Notes: a model not told the origin generated them from the letters alone. Shown: positions 25,824 to 34,449, counted from the stretch's first letter. The stretch is DNA of 64,000 bases from Nocardiopsis alborubida (GCF_012396365.1 NZ_JAAXPG010000008.1:157108-221107), one strand, 5' to 3'. Translations and numbers: made by a program.

Positions 25824-26843
25824 ATGGCCAGCCAACCCGCGAGCATGCGGGACGTCGCCCGTCGAGCGGGGGTCTCCCTCTCGACGGTCTCCCGTGTGCT
25901 GCGCGGGGCCCCCGGGGTCGCCCCGGAGGTCCGCCAGCGCGTCCAGCGGGCCGCGGACGAGTTGGCCTACGTGGTCTCACGCAACGCCTCGGGTCTGGTC
26001 ACCGGCCGCACGGGGCGGGTCGCGGTGGTCGTGCCCTTCCTCCAGCCGTGGTTCTTCGGGGTGGTCCTCGCGGGTATCAGCGACGCGCTGCGCGAGGCGG
26101 ACCTGGACATGCTCGTCTACCAGGTCGGCGAGACGCGGGCCCGGCAGGGCTGGACGCGGGCGCTGCCGCTGCGGCGCAACACCGACGCCGTGGTCACCGT
26201 GTCCATGGACCTGTCCGAGGAGGAGTGCCACCGGCTGGACGACGTGGGCGTGCCCGTGGTGCTGGTCGGGCAGAGGGTGCCCGGTCGGGCCAGCGTGTAC
26301 ATCGACGACCGGGCCGGTGCCGCGGGGGCCACCCGGCACCTGCTCAACCTGGGGCACACGCGCGTGGCCTACATCGCCTCCCTGTCCGGAACCTGGTCCA
26401 GCACCAGCTCACGGCACCGGCTGGAGGGGCACGAGGCGGCCATGGTGGAGGCGGGGCTGGCACCGCGGAGCGTGGCCAAGGCCACCGGGCACACGGGCGG
26501 TGAGCTGGCCATGGGAGAACTGCTGTCGGACCACGATCCGCCCACGGCCGTGCTGGCGGAGTTCGACGACATCGCGCTGGGCGCGTACCGCACGCTGCGC
26601 CGCTCGGGCGTGCGCGTGCCGGACTCGATCTCCCTCATGGGCTTCGACAACCACGACACCGCGGCGGTGATGGATCTGACCACCGTCGACCAGGCTCCCT
26701 ACGACACCGGGCTGACCGCGGGTCGGCTCACCGTGGACATCCTCGGCGGGACGGCCGGGCGCCTCCAGGTGGAGATGCCCACCCAGCTCATCCTGAGGCA
26801 GTCCACCGCCGCGCCCCGGGGCACGCGCGGCCTGTTCTCATGA
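25824..26843 (+). CDS. LacI-family repressor of the alpha-glucoside locus
   Basis: 339 aa. The HTH is M-R-D-V-A-R-R-A-G-V-S-L-S-T-V-S-R-V-L, followed by a periplasmic-binding-like sensor domain (V-A-V-V-V-P-F; G-F-D-N-H-D-T). ATG 25824 lies 7 nt after a TACCGT -10 box, so it is likely leaderless; an in-frame GTG lies at 25815. It precedes the glucosidase by 22 nt on the same strand and faces the transporter operon. It probably represses both in the absence of substrate. Confidence 0.92.
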   Translation: MASQPASMRDVARRAGVSLSTVSRVLRGAPGVAPEVRQRVQRAADELAYVVSRNASGLVTGRTGRVAVVVPFLQPWFFGVVLAGISDALREADLDMLVYQVGETRARQGWTRALPLRRNTDAVVTVSMDLSEEECHRLDDVGVPVVLVGQRVPGRASVYIDDRAGAAGATRHLLNLGHTRVAYIASLSGTWSSTSSRHRLEGHEAAMVEAGLAPRSVAKATGHTGGELAMGELLSDHDPPTAVLAEFDDIALGAYRTLRRSGVRVPDSISLMGFDNHDTAAVMDLTTVDQAPYDTGLTAGRLTVDILGGTAGRLQVEMPTQLILRQSTAAPRGTRGLFS

Positions 26844-26865
26844 CCGAACACCTGGGGGAACCAAC

Positions 26866-28491
26866 ATGCAGCAGTGGTGGCGCGACGCGGTCCTGTACCA
26901 GGTCTACCCGCGCAGCTTCGCCGACGCCGACGGGGACGGGACCGGTGACATCGCGGGGATCACCGCGCGCCTGGGCCACGTCGCCGAGCTGGGCGCGGAC
27001 GGGATCTGGCTGTCGCCGTTCTACACCTCCCCGTGGGCCGACGGCGGGTACGACGTGGCCGACTTCCGCGACGTGGACCCGCGCCTGGGCACCCTGGAGG
27101 ACTTCGACGCGATGGTGGCGGCCGCGCACGCGCTGGGCCTGCGGGTGATGGTCGACATCGTGCCCAACCACACCTCCGAGGAGCACCCGTGGTTCAGGGA
27201 GGCGCTGGAGGCCGCTCCCGGATCACCCGAGCGGGAGCTGTACGTGTTCCGCGACGGGCGGGGCGCGGACGGCGAGCTGCCGCCGACCAACTGGCGGTCG
27301 ACGTTCGGCGGCCCGGCGTGGACCCGCGCGGCGGACGGTCAGTGGTACCTGCACATGTTCGCGCCCGAGCAGCCGGACCTGAACTGGGACGACCCTCGGG
27401 TGCGCGAGGAGTTCCGCGGCATCCTGCGGTTCTGGAGCGGGCGCGGGGTGGACGGCTTCCGGATCGACGTGGCGTACGCGCTGGTCAAGGACCTGGAAGA
27501 GCCGCTGCGCGACCTGGTGCTGGTGGAGGGCGGCCGGTTCGAGGACATCGCGGCCAACCCGGACCACCCGTTCCTGGACCGGCCCGAGGTGCACGAGGTG
27601 TACCGGGACTGGCGGCGGGTGCTGGCCGGGTTCGACCCGCCCCGGGTCACGGTGGGCGAGGTGTGGCTGCCCGGTGAGCGGCGGGTGCTGTACACGCGCC
27701 CGGACGAGCTGGACCAGGCGTTCAACTTCGACTTCCTGAGGACCGCGTGGGACGCCGACGCCTACCGGAGGGTGGTCGACTCCTCGATCGCCGACGCCGC
27801 GCGGGTGGGCACGGTGCCCACGTGGGTGATCGGCAACCACGACGTGGTGCGCCCGGTGTCGGTGCTGGGGCTGCCCCCGGGCACCGACCAGAGGGCGTGG
27901 CTGCTCTCGGACGGGCGCGATCCGGAACCGGACCTGGAGCTGGGCACGCGGCGGGCGCGGGCGCTGGCCCTGCTGGAGCTGTCGCTGCCGGGGTCGGCGT
28001 ACGTGTACCAGGGCGAGGAGCTGGGGCTGCCGGAGGTCGCGGACCTGCCCGCGCAGGCTCTGGAGGACCCGCGGTGGGTGCGCAGCGGACACACCGACAA
28101 GGGACGGGACGGGTGCCGGGTGCCGCTGCCGTGGACGGTGGAGGGGGCGTCGTACGGGTTCGGCGGCGGGAGCGCTCCGTGGCTGCCCCAGCCCGAGGGG
28201 TGGGGCCGGTTGTCGGTGCAGGCCCAGACCGACGATCCCGGATCCGTGCTCTCCCTGTACCGCCGGGCTCTGGCGCACCGCGGGGAGTTCTCCTCGGACG
28301 AGACCCTGACGTGGGACGACACGCTGAACCGGGGGCCGGTGCTGGCCTACTGGCGGGGCGAGGACGTGCTGGTGCTGGTCAACACGGGCGAGGAGGCGGT
28401 GGAGCTGCCGCAGGGCCGGGTGCTGGTGGCCAGCACGGAGCTGGACGGGCGGCTCCCGGGGAACGCGGCGGTGTGGCTGCACCGGGAGTGA
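26866..28491 (+). CDS. GH13 alpha-glucosidase (oligo-1,6-glucosidase/AglA-like)
   Basis: Cytoplasmic, 541 aa, no signal peptide. It opens W-W-R-D-A-V-L-Y-Q-V-Y-P-R-S-F, standard for GH13 alpha-glucosidases. The catalytic set is D201 (D-G-F-R-I-D), E265 (V-G-E-V-W) and D326 (G-N-H-D). V-D-I-V-P-N-H-T is conserved region I. It hydrolyses imported alpha-linked oligosaccharides to glucose. Co-transcription with the upstream lacI is likely. The region between D201 and E265 lacks features I could use to separate alpha-1,4 from alpha-1,6 preference. Confidence 0.93.
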   Translation: MQQWWRDAVLYQVYPRSFADADGDGTGDIAGITARLGHVAELGADGIWLSPFYTSPWADGGYDVADFRDVDPRLGTLEDFDAMVAAAHALGLRVMVDIVPNHTSEEHPWFREALEAAPGSPERELYVFRDGRGADGELPPTNWRSTFGGPAWTRAADGQWYLHMFAPEQPDLNWDDPRVREEFRGILRFWSGRGVDGFRIDVAYALVKDLEEPLRDLVLVEGGRFEDIAANPDHPFLDRPEVHEVYRDWRRVLAGFDPPRVTVGEVWLPGERRVLYTRPDELDQAFNFDFLRTAWDADAYRRVVDSSIADAARVGTVPTWVIGNHDVVRPVSVLGLPPGTDQRAWLLSDGRDPEPDLELGTRRARALALLELSLPGSAYVYQGEELGLPEVADLPAQALEDPRWVRSGHTDKGRDGCRVPLPWTVEGASYGFGGGSAPWLPQPEGWGRLSVQAQTDDPGSVLSLYRRALAHRGEFSSDETLTWDDTLNRGPVLAYWRGEDVLVLVNTGEEAVELPQGRVLVASTELDGRLPGNAAVWLHRE

Positions 28492-28684
28492 CCACCGCGA
28501 CCCCGACCACAGGGGGATACCTCGGAAGGTTCGGCCACCACTACCCGCGACCCCCGCCACAGGGGATCCGGAGGCGAGGCCCCACCTCACGGGAGAACAC
28601 CCCGCCCACCCCACCGATCACCGCAGCCCCGACCACAGGGGGGTACCTCGGGGGGTTCGGGGGTCTCCCCCCCCGGAAAGCAGA
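28492..28684. repeat. Cluster of GC-rich repeat modules
   Basis: CCCCG-CCACAGGGG-type modules at 28501-28515, 28552-28565 and 28627-28641 are followed by G-run segments (GGGGTACCTCGG, GGGTCTCCCCCCCC). The same module follows the SDR gene at 16026. No gene is seen here. Confidence 0.65.
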
Positions 28685-28729
28685 GCGGGCTGCGGCGAGC
28701 CGGTCGAAGACCGGCGAGCAGCAGCCCGC
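28685..28729 (-). terminator. Two-tier hairpin after tRNA-Ala copy 3
   Basis: Outer stem GCGGGCTGC (28685-28693)/GCAGCCCGC (28721-28729), inner stem CCGGTC-gaa-GACCGG (28700-28714). The linkers GGCGAG and CGAGCA match the structure at 16968-17012 while both helices have changed in a compensated way. It begins 7 nt after the tRNA. Confidence 0.7.
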
Positions 28730-28735
28730 ATCACG

Positions 28736-28808
28736 TGGAGCTATGGGGATTCGAACCCCAGACCTCCTCCATGCCATGGAGGCGCGCTACCAACTGCGCC
28801 ATAGCCCC
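28736..28808 (-). tRNA. tRNA-Ala (GGC), copy 3
   Basis: Identical 73-nt gene to those at 16230 and 17021: G3:U70, anticodon GGC, no CCA encoded. It lies just beyond the 3' end of the phosphatase gene, on the same strand. Confidence 0.97.
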
Positions 28809-28888
28809 TCAAGGGAGTCGATCGGACCTGTCGGGGTCCTGCCGACTCCCTGAACCATAGCGGAATCCGGCCCGAACGTCGAAACGGT

Positions 28889-29512
28889 TTACGCGTCGTC
28901 GCTGAGGACGACCGGCTCGGGGAGGCTGGCCGCGTTGTGCTCCATGAGCCGCCACTGCCCCCGGCGCTCCTGGAGCACCGACCAGCAGCAGTTGCTGATC
29001 GGTCCCAGGATCTCGCGCTGCTCGTCGGGGATCCCCAGCATCCGGGCGATCCCCACCCTGAGGGCGGCGCCGTGGCTGACCACGACGAGCAGCCCCCCGG
29101 ACGGGGTCTTGCCCAGCCCTCGCTCGACGGCGGCGCGCATCCGGTCACCGACCTCGGCGATGGCCTCGCCGTCGGGGATGGCCATCCGCGCGTGTTCGAC
29201 CGGCCAGCGCGCGGACAGCTCCGCCCCGGTCAGCCCCTCCCAGGAGCCGCCGAAGCGCTCGCGCAGCCCCTCGTCGAACTCCACGGACACCCCGGAGGCC
29301 TGGGAGAGGTATCCGGCGGTGTCGGCGGCCCTGGTCAGGTCGGAGGCGACGATGACGTCGGGGTGCATCGAGGCGAGCAGCTCACCCGCCCGTCTTGCCT
29401 GGGCGTGGCCGACCGGATCGAGTGCGATGTCGGTCTGCCCCTGGAAACGGTTCTCGGCGTTCCAGGAGGTGCGTCCGTGCCGCCAGAACAGCACACGGGG
29501 GGTGTCGCTCAC
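28889..29512 (-). CDS. Histidine phosphatase (phosphoglycerate-mutase-like), GpgP-position orthologue
   Basis: 207 aa. The R-H-G motif is at residues 11-13 (W-R-H-G-R-T-S-W-N) and the second catalytic His is in V-V-S-H-G-A-A-L. In Mycobacterium tuberculosis the gene at this place, after nadD-rsfS, is Rv2419c, a glucosyl-3-phosphoglycerate phosphatase; synteny makes the same activity possible, but other phosphatases share the fold. The start is GTG 29512, where the domain begins. It is the third gene of the nadD-rsfS-phosphatase operon. Confidence 0.88.
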   Translation of the reverse strand: MSDTPRVLFWRHGRTSWNAENRFQGQTDIALDPVGHAQARRAGELLASMHPDVIVASDLTRAADTAGYLSQASGVSVEFDEGLRERFGGSWEGLTGAELSARWPVEHARMAIPDGEAIAEVGDRMRAAVERGLGKTPSGGLLVVVSHGAALRVGIARMLGIPDEQREILGPISNCCWSVLQERRGQWRLMEHNAASLPEPVVLSDDA

Positions 29513-29546
29513 GTGATGTGTCTCTCCGCTCGGAGTGTGGTCGGTG

Positions 29547-29945
29547 TCAGAGCTCGTCCAGCGGCGTGCGTTCGGCACCGCGCGCGCCCTCGGGCAGGTC
29601 GATCTCGGGGCAGTCCTTCCACAGCCGTTCGAGGCCGTAGTAGCCGCGCTCCTCCTCGTGCTGGATGTGCACGACGATGTCGGCGTAGTCCAGCAGGACC
29701 CAGCGACCGTCACGCTCGCCCTCGCGCCGGATCGGCTTGGCCCCGGACTGGAGGCGGATCTGGTCCTCGACCTCGTCGACGATCGCGCGGACCTGCCGGT
29801 CGTTGGGGGCCGAGCACAGAACGAAGGCCTCGGTGATGACCAGCTGCTCGCTGACGTCGTAGGCGATGATCTCCTGGGCGAGCTTGTCGGAGGCGGCTTC
29901 CGCCGCGACCCTGACCAGCTCCAGTGCCCTGTCGGTGGCTGTCAC
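29547..29945 (-). CDS. rsfS: Ribosome silencing factor RsfS
   Basis: 132 aa, RsfS/Iojap family. It binds ribosomal protein L14 and blocks subunit joining under nutrient limitation. Core motifs are D-R-Q-V-R-A-I-V-D-E-V and W-V-L-L-D-Y-A-D-I-V-V-H-I. The C-terminal E-R-L-W-K-D-C-P-E block is typical. The start is GTG 29945 with AAAGG upstream. It sits 17 nt after nadD. Confidence 0.95.
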   Translation of the reverse strand: MTATDRALELVRVAAEAASDKLAQEIIAYDVSEQLVITEAFVLCSAPNDRQVRAIVDEVEDQIRLQSGAKPIRREGERDGRWVLLDYADIVVHIQHEEERGYYGLERLWKDCPEIDLPEGARGAERTPLDEL

Positions 29946-29962
29946 GTTGTGCTTGCTGCCTT

Positions 29963-30616
29963 TCAGCTCTCTAGGTAGAGCCCGGTCTTGTTGATGTAGC
30001 GGACGATGCCGTCGGGGACCAGGTACCAGATGGGTTCGCCCTTGCGGACACGTTCCCGGCACTCGGTCGAGGAGATGGCCAGCGCGGGGACCTCCACCAG
30101 GGAGACCTTGCCCTCGGGCAGTCCGGTGTCACTGAGGTGGTGACCGGGCCGGTTACAGCCTACGAAATGCGCGAGCTCGAAGAGTTCGTCGACGTTGTGC
30201 CAGCTCAGGATGGCGCCCAGCGCGTCCGCCCCGGTGATGAAGTACAGCTCCACGTCGGGACCGTACTTGGCGCGCATCTCGCGCAGCGTGTCGAGGGTGT
30301 AGGTGGGCCCCAGACGGTCGATCTCGATGCGGTCCACCCGGAACTGGGGGTTCTCGGCGGTGGCGATGACCGTCATCAGGTAGCGGTCCTCGGAGGGCGT
30401 CACCTTGGCCAGGTCCTTCTGCCAAGGCTGGCCGGTGGGGACGAACACCACCTCGTCGAGCTCGAAGAGGTGGGCGACCTCACTGGCCGCCACGAGGTGG
30501 CCGTGGTGGATGGGGTCGAAGGTACCGCCCATGATGCCGACCTTGGTCGGACCGGTTCCTCCCCGGGGCGCGGGGGAGTCCTCGTTGCGGGATGCGTCGG
30601 AAGCTGCGTGCGCCAC
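29963..30616 (-). CDS. nadD: Nicotinate-nucleotide adenylyltransferase
   Basis: Converts nicotinate mononucleotide plus ATP to deamido-NAD. The nucleotidyltransferase motif is [11 protein letters not shown], and the second is [10 protein letters not shown] chose GTG 30616, 6 nt from GGAG, giving 217 aa with a short variable leader; the frame continues to TTG 30664. It is first in the operon with rsfS and the phosphatase gene. Confidence 0.94.
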   Translation of the reverse strand: MAHAASDASRNEDSPAPRGGTGPTKVGIMGGTFDPIHHGHLVAASEVAHLFELDEVVFVPTGQPWQKDLAKVTPSEDRYLMTVIATAENPQFRVDRIEIDRLGPTYTLDTLREMRAKYGPDVELYFITGADALGAILSWHNVDELFELAHFVGCNRPGHHLSDTGLPEGKVSLVEVPALAISSTECRERVRKGEPIWYLVPDGIVRYINKTGLYLES

Positions 30617-30833
30617 TGTGCGCTCCGTTTCGCCGTGGACGTTGCCGTTGCCGGGATCGGCCAACCGAGATTAGCCGACGGAGGGCACCACCGCTGTCCC
30701 CTTCCTCCCTTTTGGTCCTTGCACTGGGACAACGAACGCGGTGTCGGGTTCCTTCCCGGGTCATGTCGGCGGTGCCCGGAAATCGCGTCATATCTCGAAG
30801 CCGGAAACCGTGGCCAAGCACGGGCACGGCGCA

Positions 30834-30839
30834 TAGCAT
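30834..30839 (+). promoter_or_regulatory. Candidate -10 box for a leaderless M48 peptidase message
   Basis: TAGCAT lies 6 nt before ATG 30846, with no Shine-Dalgarno sequence between. The -35 is not obvious. Confidence 0.45.
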
Positions 30840-30845
30840 GCCGAT

Positions 30846-31901
30846 ATGGCCAACACACCAGACCGCGTCCGCGTCCGGCTCTCCGAGATCTCGCCCCGTG
30901 CCTACGAGCACCCCGCCGACCGTGGCGCCCTGGTCGCGCTGCGCTCGCTGCGCGGGTTCGACGAGGTGTTCAAGCGCCTGTCGGGGCTGTTCAACGAGCG
31001 CGCCCTGCGACTGATGTTCCTGTCCAGTGCCGTCCGGGTCGGACCCACCCAGTTCCCTCACGTGTACGACTACGTGCGCGACGCCGCCTACGTCCTGGAC
31101 ATGGACGAGGTCCCCGAGCTCTACATCCAGATGAACCCGAAGCCGAACGCCATGGCCATCGGCAGCAACCGCCCGTTCATCGTGATGACCACGGGCCTGT
31201 TCGACCTGCTGGACGCCGAGGAGCAGCGCTTCGTCGTCGGCCACGAGGTCGGCCACATCCTCAGCGGCCACGCCGTCTACCGCACCATGCTGCTGGCCCT
31301 GATCCGGCTGGCCACCCGCGTGGCGTGGGTGCCGCTGGGCTTCATCGGCATCCAGGCCATCGTGGCCGCGCTGGAGGAGTGGTACCGCAAGTCCGAGCTG
31401 TCCTGCGACCGCGCCGGGATCCTCGCCGGCCAGAACCCCGAGGCGGGCAAGCGCGCCCTGATGAAGATGGCGGGCGGCTCCAAGCTCGTGGAGATGAACC
31501 CCGACGCCTTCCTGGAGCAGGCCCGCGAGTACGAGTCCGGCGGTGACGCCCGTGACAGCCTCATCAAGCTGATCAGCCTGGTCGGGCAGACGCACCCGTT
31601 CGCGGTGGTGCGCCTGGCCGAGCTGCACCGGTGGATCGAGGAGGGCTCCTACCAGCGCATCATCGACGGCGACTACCCGCGCCGCTCCACCGACCGAGAC
31701 GCCAAGGTGGGCGAGGAGGCGCGCAAGGCCGCCAACTCCTACAAGGAGTCCTGGAACCGCACGGGCGACCCGCTGCTGGGCACCCTGCGCGACGTCGCGG
31801 GCAGCGCGGCCAGCGCGGGCGGCAAGATCTTCGACACCGTCGCCGACCGGTGGCGCAACGGCTCCTCCCGCACCAACCAGGGCTCGGACGCCTCCTCCTG
31901 A
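30846..31901 (+). CDS. M48-family zinc metallopeptidase
   Basis: 351 aa. The zinc motif is H-E-V-G-H (H133, E134, H137), and the third ligand is E184 in S-E-L-S-C-D-R-A-G, with the ExxxD arrangement of M48. One hydrophobic stretch (about 145-175) may form a membrane hairpin. There is no signal peptide, so the catalytic side is probably cytoplasmic, like HtpX-type quality-control proteases, but the N-terminal membrane segments of HtpX are missing. The C-terminal 60 residues are polar and Ser-rich. It is divergent from nadD. Confidence 0.9.
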   Translation: MANTPDRVRVRLSEISPRAYEHPADRGALVALRSLRGFDEVFKRLSGLFNERALRLMFLSSAVRVGPTQFPHVYDYVRDAAYVLDMDEVPELYIQMNPKPNAMAIGSNRPFIVMTTGLFDLLDAEEQRFVVGHEVGHILSGHAVYRTMLLALIRLATRVAWVPLGFIGIQAIVAALEEWYRKSELSCDRAGILAGQNPEAGKRALMKMAGGSKLVEMNPDAFLEQAREYESGGDARDSLIKLISLVGQTHPFAVVRLAELHRWIEEGSYQRIIDGDYPRRSTDRDAKVGEEARKAANSYKESWNRTGDPLLGTLRDVAGSAASAGGKIFDTVADRWRNGSSRTNQGSDASS

Positions 31902-31977
31902 CCGGAACCCGTCCGGGGCACGTGCCCTCGGAAGTCTGGCGCCGGTCCCCCACGCGGGGAAGTCAGGTGCCCTGCCG

Positions 31978-32011
31978 CGAGGGGCGGCCCGTGGACGCGG
32001 GCCGCCCCTCG
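31978..32011 (+). terminator. Terminator of the M48 peptidase
   Basis: Perfect 14-bp arms CGAGGGGCGGCCCG/CGGGCCGCCCCTCG with a 6-nt loop, 76 nt after the stop codon. Confidence 0.75.
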
Positions 32012-32029
32012 GGTGTGTCCGGCGGGCAC

Positions 32030-32241
32030 ACGCCCTCACGCGCGGCTCAGCCGAGCACGAAGGATCCGCCCATCGCGACGTGTGGCTACGCCCTGGCGCC
32101 TGCCCGGCTCCGCTCCCGCTCCTTCGACCTCACGAACGGGCACCCGGGCGCAGTACGCCCTCGCCCGCGTGCGGCTCGGCGTTCCTTCCCGTACCCGGCC
32201 CACCAGCCGATCTGACGCCCTCGCGCACGTGCGGCTCAGCG
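32030..32241. repeat. Four imperfect direct repeats, about 60-bp spacing
   Basis: ACGCCCT followed by a C/G tract and CGGCTC recurs at 32030, 32088, 32155 and 32215. The best pair, at 32155 and 32215, differs at only a few of 27 positions. The last copy runs into the stop codon of the minus-strand hydrolase at 32236. Nothing else is seen in this 330-nt gap apart from the terminator at 31978. Confidence 0.55.
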
Positions 32242-32967
32242 CCGGTCGGCGAGGTAGGCGCGCACCCTCAGCCAGGCGGGGTGGGCGGGGTCGATGACCG
32301 CGAAGTGGTCGGCCCCGGACGGCTCGTGGTGGTCCACGGTGTCCCCCGCGGCGCGCGCGGCGGTCACGTAGCCGCGGCTGTGGGAGACCGGGACGCGCTG
32401 GTCGGCGTCACCGTGCACGACCAGCTGGGGCACCCCCAACGGCACGCGCAGCAGCGGCGAGCTGGCGGCGTACACCCGCGCGGAGGGGTCGGAGCCGAGG
32501 AACGGCTCCACGGCGCCCTCGCCCAGCCCCTCCCGGGCACAGCGCTCGACGTCGGTGATGGGCGCGAGGGCGACCACTGCGCGCACGGGCGTGCGGGGGT
32601 GGAGCGCGTTGAGCAGGGCCAGATGTCCGCCCGCCGAGTGGCCGACGGACACCGTGCGGGTCAGGTCGTAGCGGCCGGGCTCGCGGGCCGCGGCCTCGGC
32701 GAGCACCCCCAGTGCGCGGTCGACGTCGTCGAGCGTCTGCGGCCAGCCGCCACCGCCGCCGCCGGTGCGCCGGTACTCCACGTTCCACACCGCCCACCCG
32801 GCGGCGGCCAGGTCGCGTGCCAGCGGGTCCATGAGTCCGGCGCCGAACCCGTCGCGCCACCAGCCTCCGTGCAGCAGGGCGGCGACGGGCGCGGGCGCGC
32901 CGCCCTGCGGTTCCCACAGGTGCGCGATCTGGCTGGGGTGGTCTCCGTAGGCCACGGTGGTCGGCAC
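32236..32967 (-). CDS. Alpha/beta hydrolase, esterase type
   Basis: 243 aa from GTG 32967 with GAGGGGAG upstream. The oxyanion motif is H-G-G-W-W, the nucleophile elbow is G-H-S-A-G-G, and acid and His lie in H-G-D-A-D and G-A-D-H-F. The H-G-G-W-W form suggests relatives of kynurenine formamidase or BD-FAE-like esterases. It is cytoplasmic by sequence. The true substrate is unknown. Confidence 0.88.
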   Translation of the reverse strand: MPTTVAYGDHPSQIAHLWEPQGGAPAPVAALLHGGWWRDGFGAGLMDPLARDLAAAGWAVWNVEYRRTGGGGGGWPQTLDDVDRALGVLAEAAAREPGRYDLTRTVSVGHSAGGHLALLNALHPRTPVRAVVALAPITDVERCAREGLGEGAVEPFLGSDPSARVYAASSPLLRVPLGVPQLVVHGDADQRVPVSHSRGYVTAARAAGDTVDHHEPSGADHFAVIDPAHPAWLRVRAYLADRR

Positions 32968-33116
32968 GCGCCGCTCCCCTCGTCGTCGGTCCGGCTCCCC
33001 GCGGACGGTAACAGTCCTCCCCCGCCCCGCCCACCGCGCGTCTGCGCCACGTGTGCCCGCCGTGCGCCCCGTGTCGCGGGAGAGGAGCGCCCCGACGGGA
33101 CGGCCCCGGCACACGG

Positions 33117-33145
33117 CAGCGCCGACGGCGGGGCCGTCGGCGCTG
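33117..33145 (-). terminator. Terminator of the secreted repeat protein
   Basis: Perfect 13-bp arms CAGCGCCGACGGC/GCCGTCGGCGCTG with a 3-nt loop, 31 nt downstream of the minus-strand stop at 33177. Confidence 0.7.
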
Positions 33146-33176
33146 TCGGGCGTCCGGGAGTGACCGGGACCAGGTC

Positions 33177-34148
33177 CTAGAAGGCGGGACCGGCGGCCAT
33201 GGCCTCGTCGATGGTCGTGGAACGGGCCTCCTCGACCTCCTTGGCGAGGTCGTCCTCGTGGGCCTCGAACTCCTCGACCACGGCGGTGGAGAAGGTGCGC
33301 AGGGCGATCTCCTCGGTGAGGTTGTCGCCGCGGACGCGGTTGTTCTCACCGATCTGGGCGGTCGGGCTGTTGGCGGAGGTGGCCAGGTCGCCGCCGACGA
33401 TGTTGTTGTCGATGTAGACGCCGCCGCTGACGCCGGTGACGCTCAGGTCGCCGTCGACGTAGTTGACGGAGGAGCAGAAGCCCTCCTGCTCCCCGGCGCC
33501 GACCGCGACCGGACCCGAGCCGCCGCTGTAGGTGGCCGCGCCGATCACCTCGCTGTCGCAGAGGATGCCGCCGCTGGCGGGGTTGTTGACAGTCAGGGCG
33601 CCGCGCACCACGGAGTCGTAGATGTCGGCGTACTCGACACCGTCGGCCTTGACGGCGCCGCCGATGCGCGAGCCGGAGACGTAGACGGCGCCGACCTCGG
33701 CGTTGATGCTGCGAACGGAGGAGTCCACCACGTAGGCGAAGCCGTCGGTGTTGCCGCCGTCGACCGGGACGGCGCGCAGGGCCGCGCCCGTGGAGCTGTT
33801 CTCCAGGTAGGTGCCGTAGGAACCGCGGTTGACCACGCGGTCACCGACGGAGCTCTCCTGGGAGTCGAAGTAGGCGTCCTGCTGGACGGTCACCTTCCCC
33901 TCGATCTCACCGCCGATGATGTGCAGGTTGCCACCCTGGCGGACGGTGACGTCGCCCTGGATGACCGTGCCGTCCAGGAAGCAGCTCTTGCCGGCGGGGA
34001 CCGCGAGGTCCGTGGGCAGGGTGATGGCACCGCCGTGGCCCGAGCAGAGGGTGACCAGGTCAGCCTGGGCGGGGGAGGCCATCAGCGTGACACCACCGAC
34101 GGCCAGGGCGGTCGTGGCGATGGCAGCGACCTTGCTCCGGAGCTTCAT
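33177..34148 (-). CDS. Secreted protein with beta-helix-like repeats (323 aa)
   Basis: Not a family I can name. There is a signal peptide (M-K-L-R-S-K start, cleavage after S-P-A-Q-A). The mature chain is Gly/Val/Asp/Ser-rich with short irregular strand-turn units such as G-D-V-T-V-R-Q-G-G-N-L-H-I-I-G-G and G-D-L-S-V-T-G-V-S-G-G-V-Y-I-D-N-N, as in right-handed beta-helices or bactofilin-like folds. Four cysteines could form two disulfides. The last 45 residues are acidic and helical. ATG 34148 follows AAAGGAA. It has its own promoter and terminator. An extracellular or cell-wall role is likely. Confidence 0.7.
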   Translation of the reverse strand: MKLRSKVAAIATTALAVGGVTLMASPAQADLVTLCSGHGGAITLPTDLAVPAGKSCFLDGTVIQGDVTVRQGGNLHIIGGEIEGKVTVQQDAYFDSQESSVGDRVVNRGSYGTYLENSSTGAALRAVPVDGGNTDGFAYVVDSSVRSINAEVGAVYVSGSRIGGAVKADGVEYADIYDSVVRGALTVNNPASGGILCDSEVIGAATYSGGSGPVAVGAGEQEGFCSSVNYVDGDLSVTGVSGGVYIDNNIVGGDLATSANSPTAQIGENNRVRGDNLTEEIALRTFSTAVVEEFEAHEDDLAKEVEEARSTTIDEAMAAGPAF

Positions 34149-34227
34149 TCGGGGGATTCCTTTCGTTGTGACCGTGGGGGGGCGACACTCCGAGCGATGC
34201 GGAGGCGCGCCGTGAGACACCACAGTG

Positions 34228-34256
34228 AAATTACCGACCGGCCGTCGCTTTGGGAA
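34228..34256 (-). promoter_or_regulatory. Promoter of the secreted repeat protein
   Basis: On the minus strand TTCCCA (34251-34256), a 17-nt spacer and TAATTT (34228-34233). This gives an untranslated leader of about 73 nt. Confidence 0.5.
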
Positions 34257-34417
34257 TACGTGCTAGACGAAGATTCGCTTCTGTCCAGGTTTCCAACGGG
34301 AAAACGCTCCAGATGCCAACGACCCCTCGCATCCCGCCCGTCACTCTCGGTTCCGCGCCGAACACACGGATGCGACCGGCGCCGCGGACGGCCCCGTGGT
34401 GTACGGCTTCCCGCTGT

Positions 34418-34449
34418 CCGGGGGCCGCCCGCGAGCGGGCGGCCCCCGG
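34418..34449 (-). terminator. Terminator of proA
   Basis: Perfect 15-bp arms CCGGGGGCCGCCCGC/GCGGGCGGCCCCCGG around GA, 9 nt beyond the proA stop. Confidence 0.8.

Noticed and set aside
32030..32241. CRISPR-like array
   Set aside because: Repeats are imperfect, the units between them are not unique spacers of even length, and there are no cas genes.
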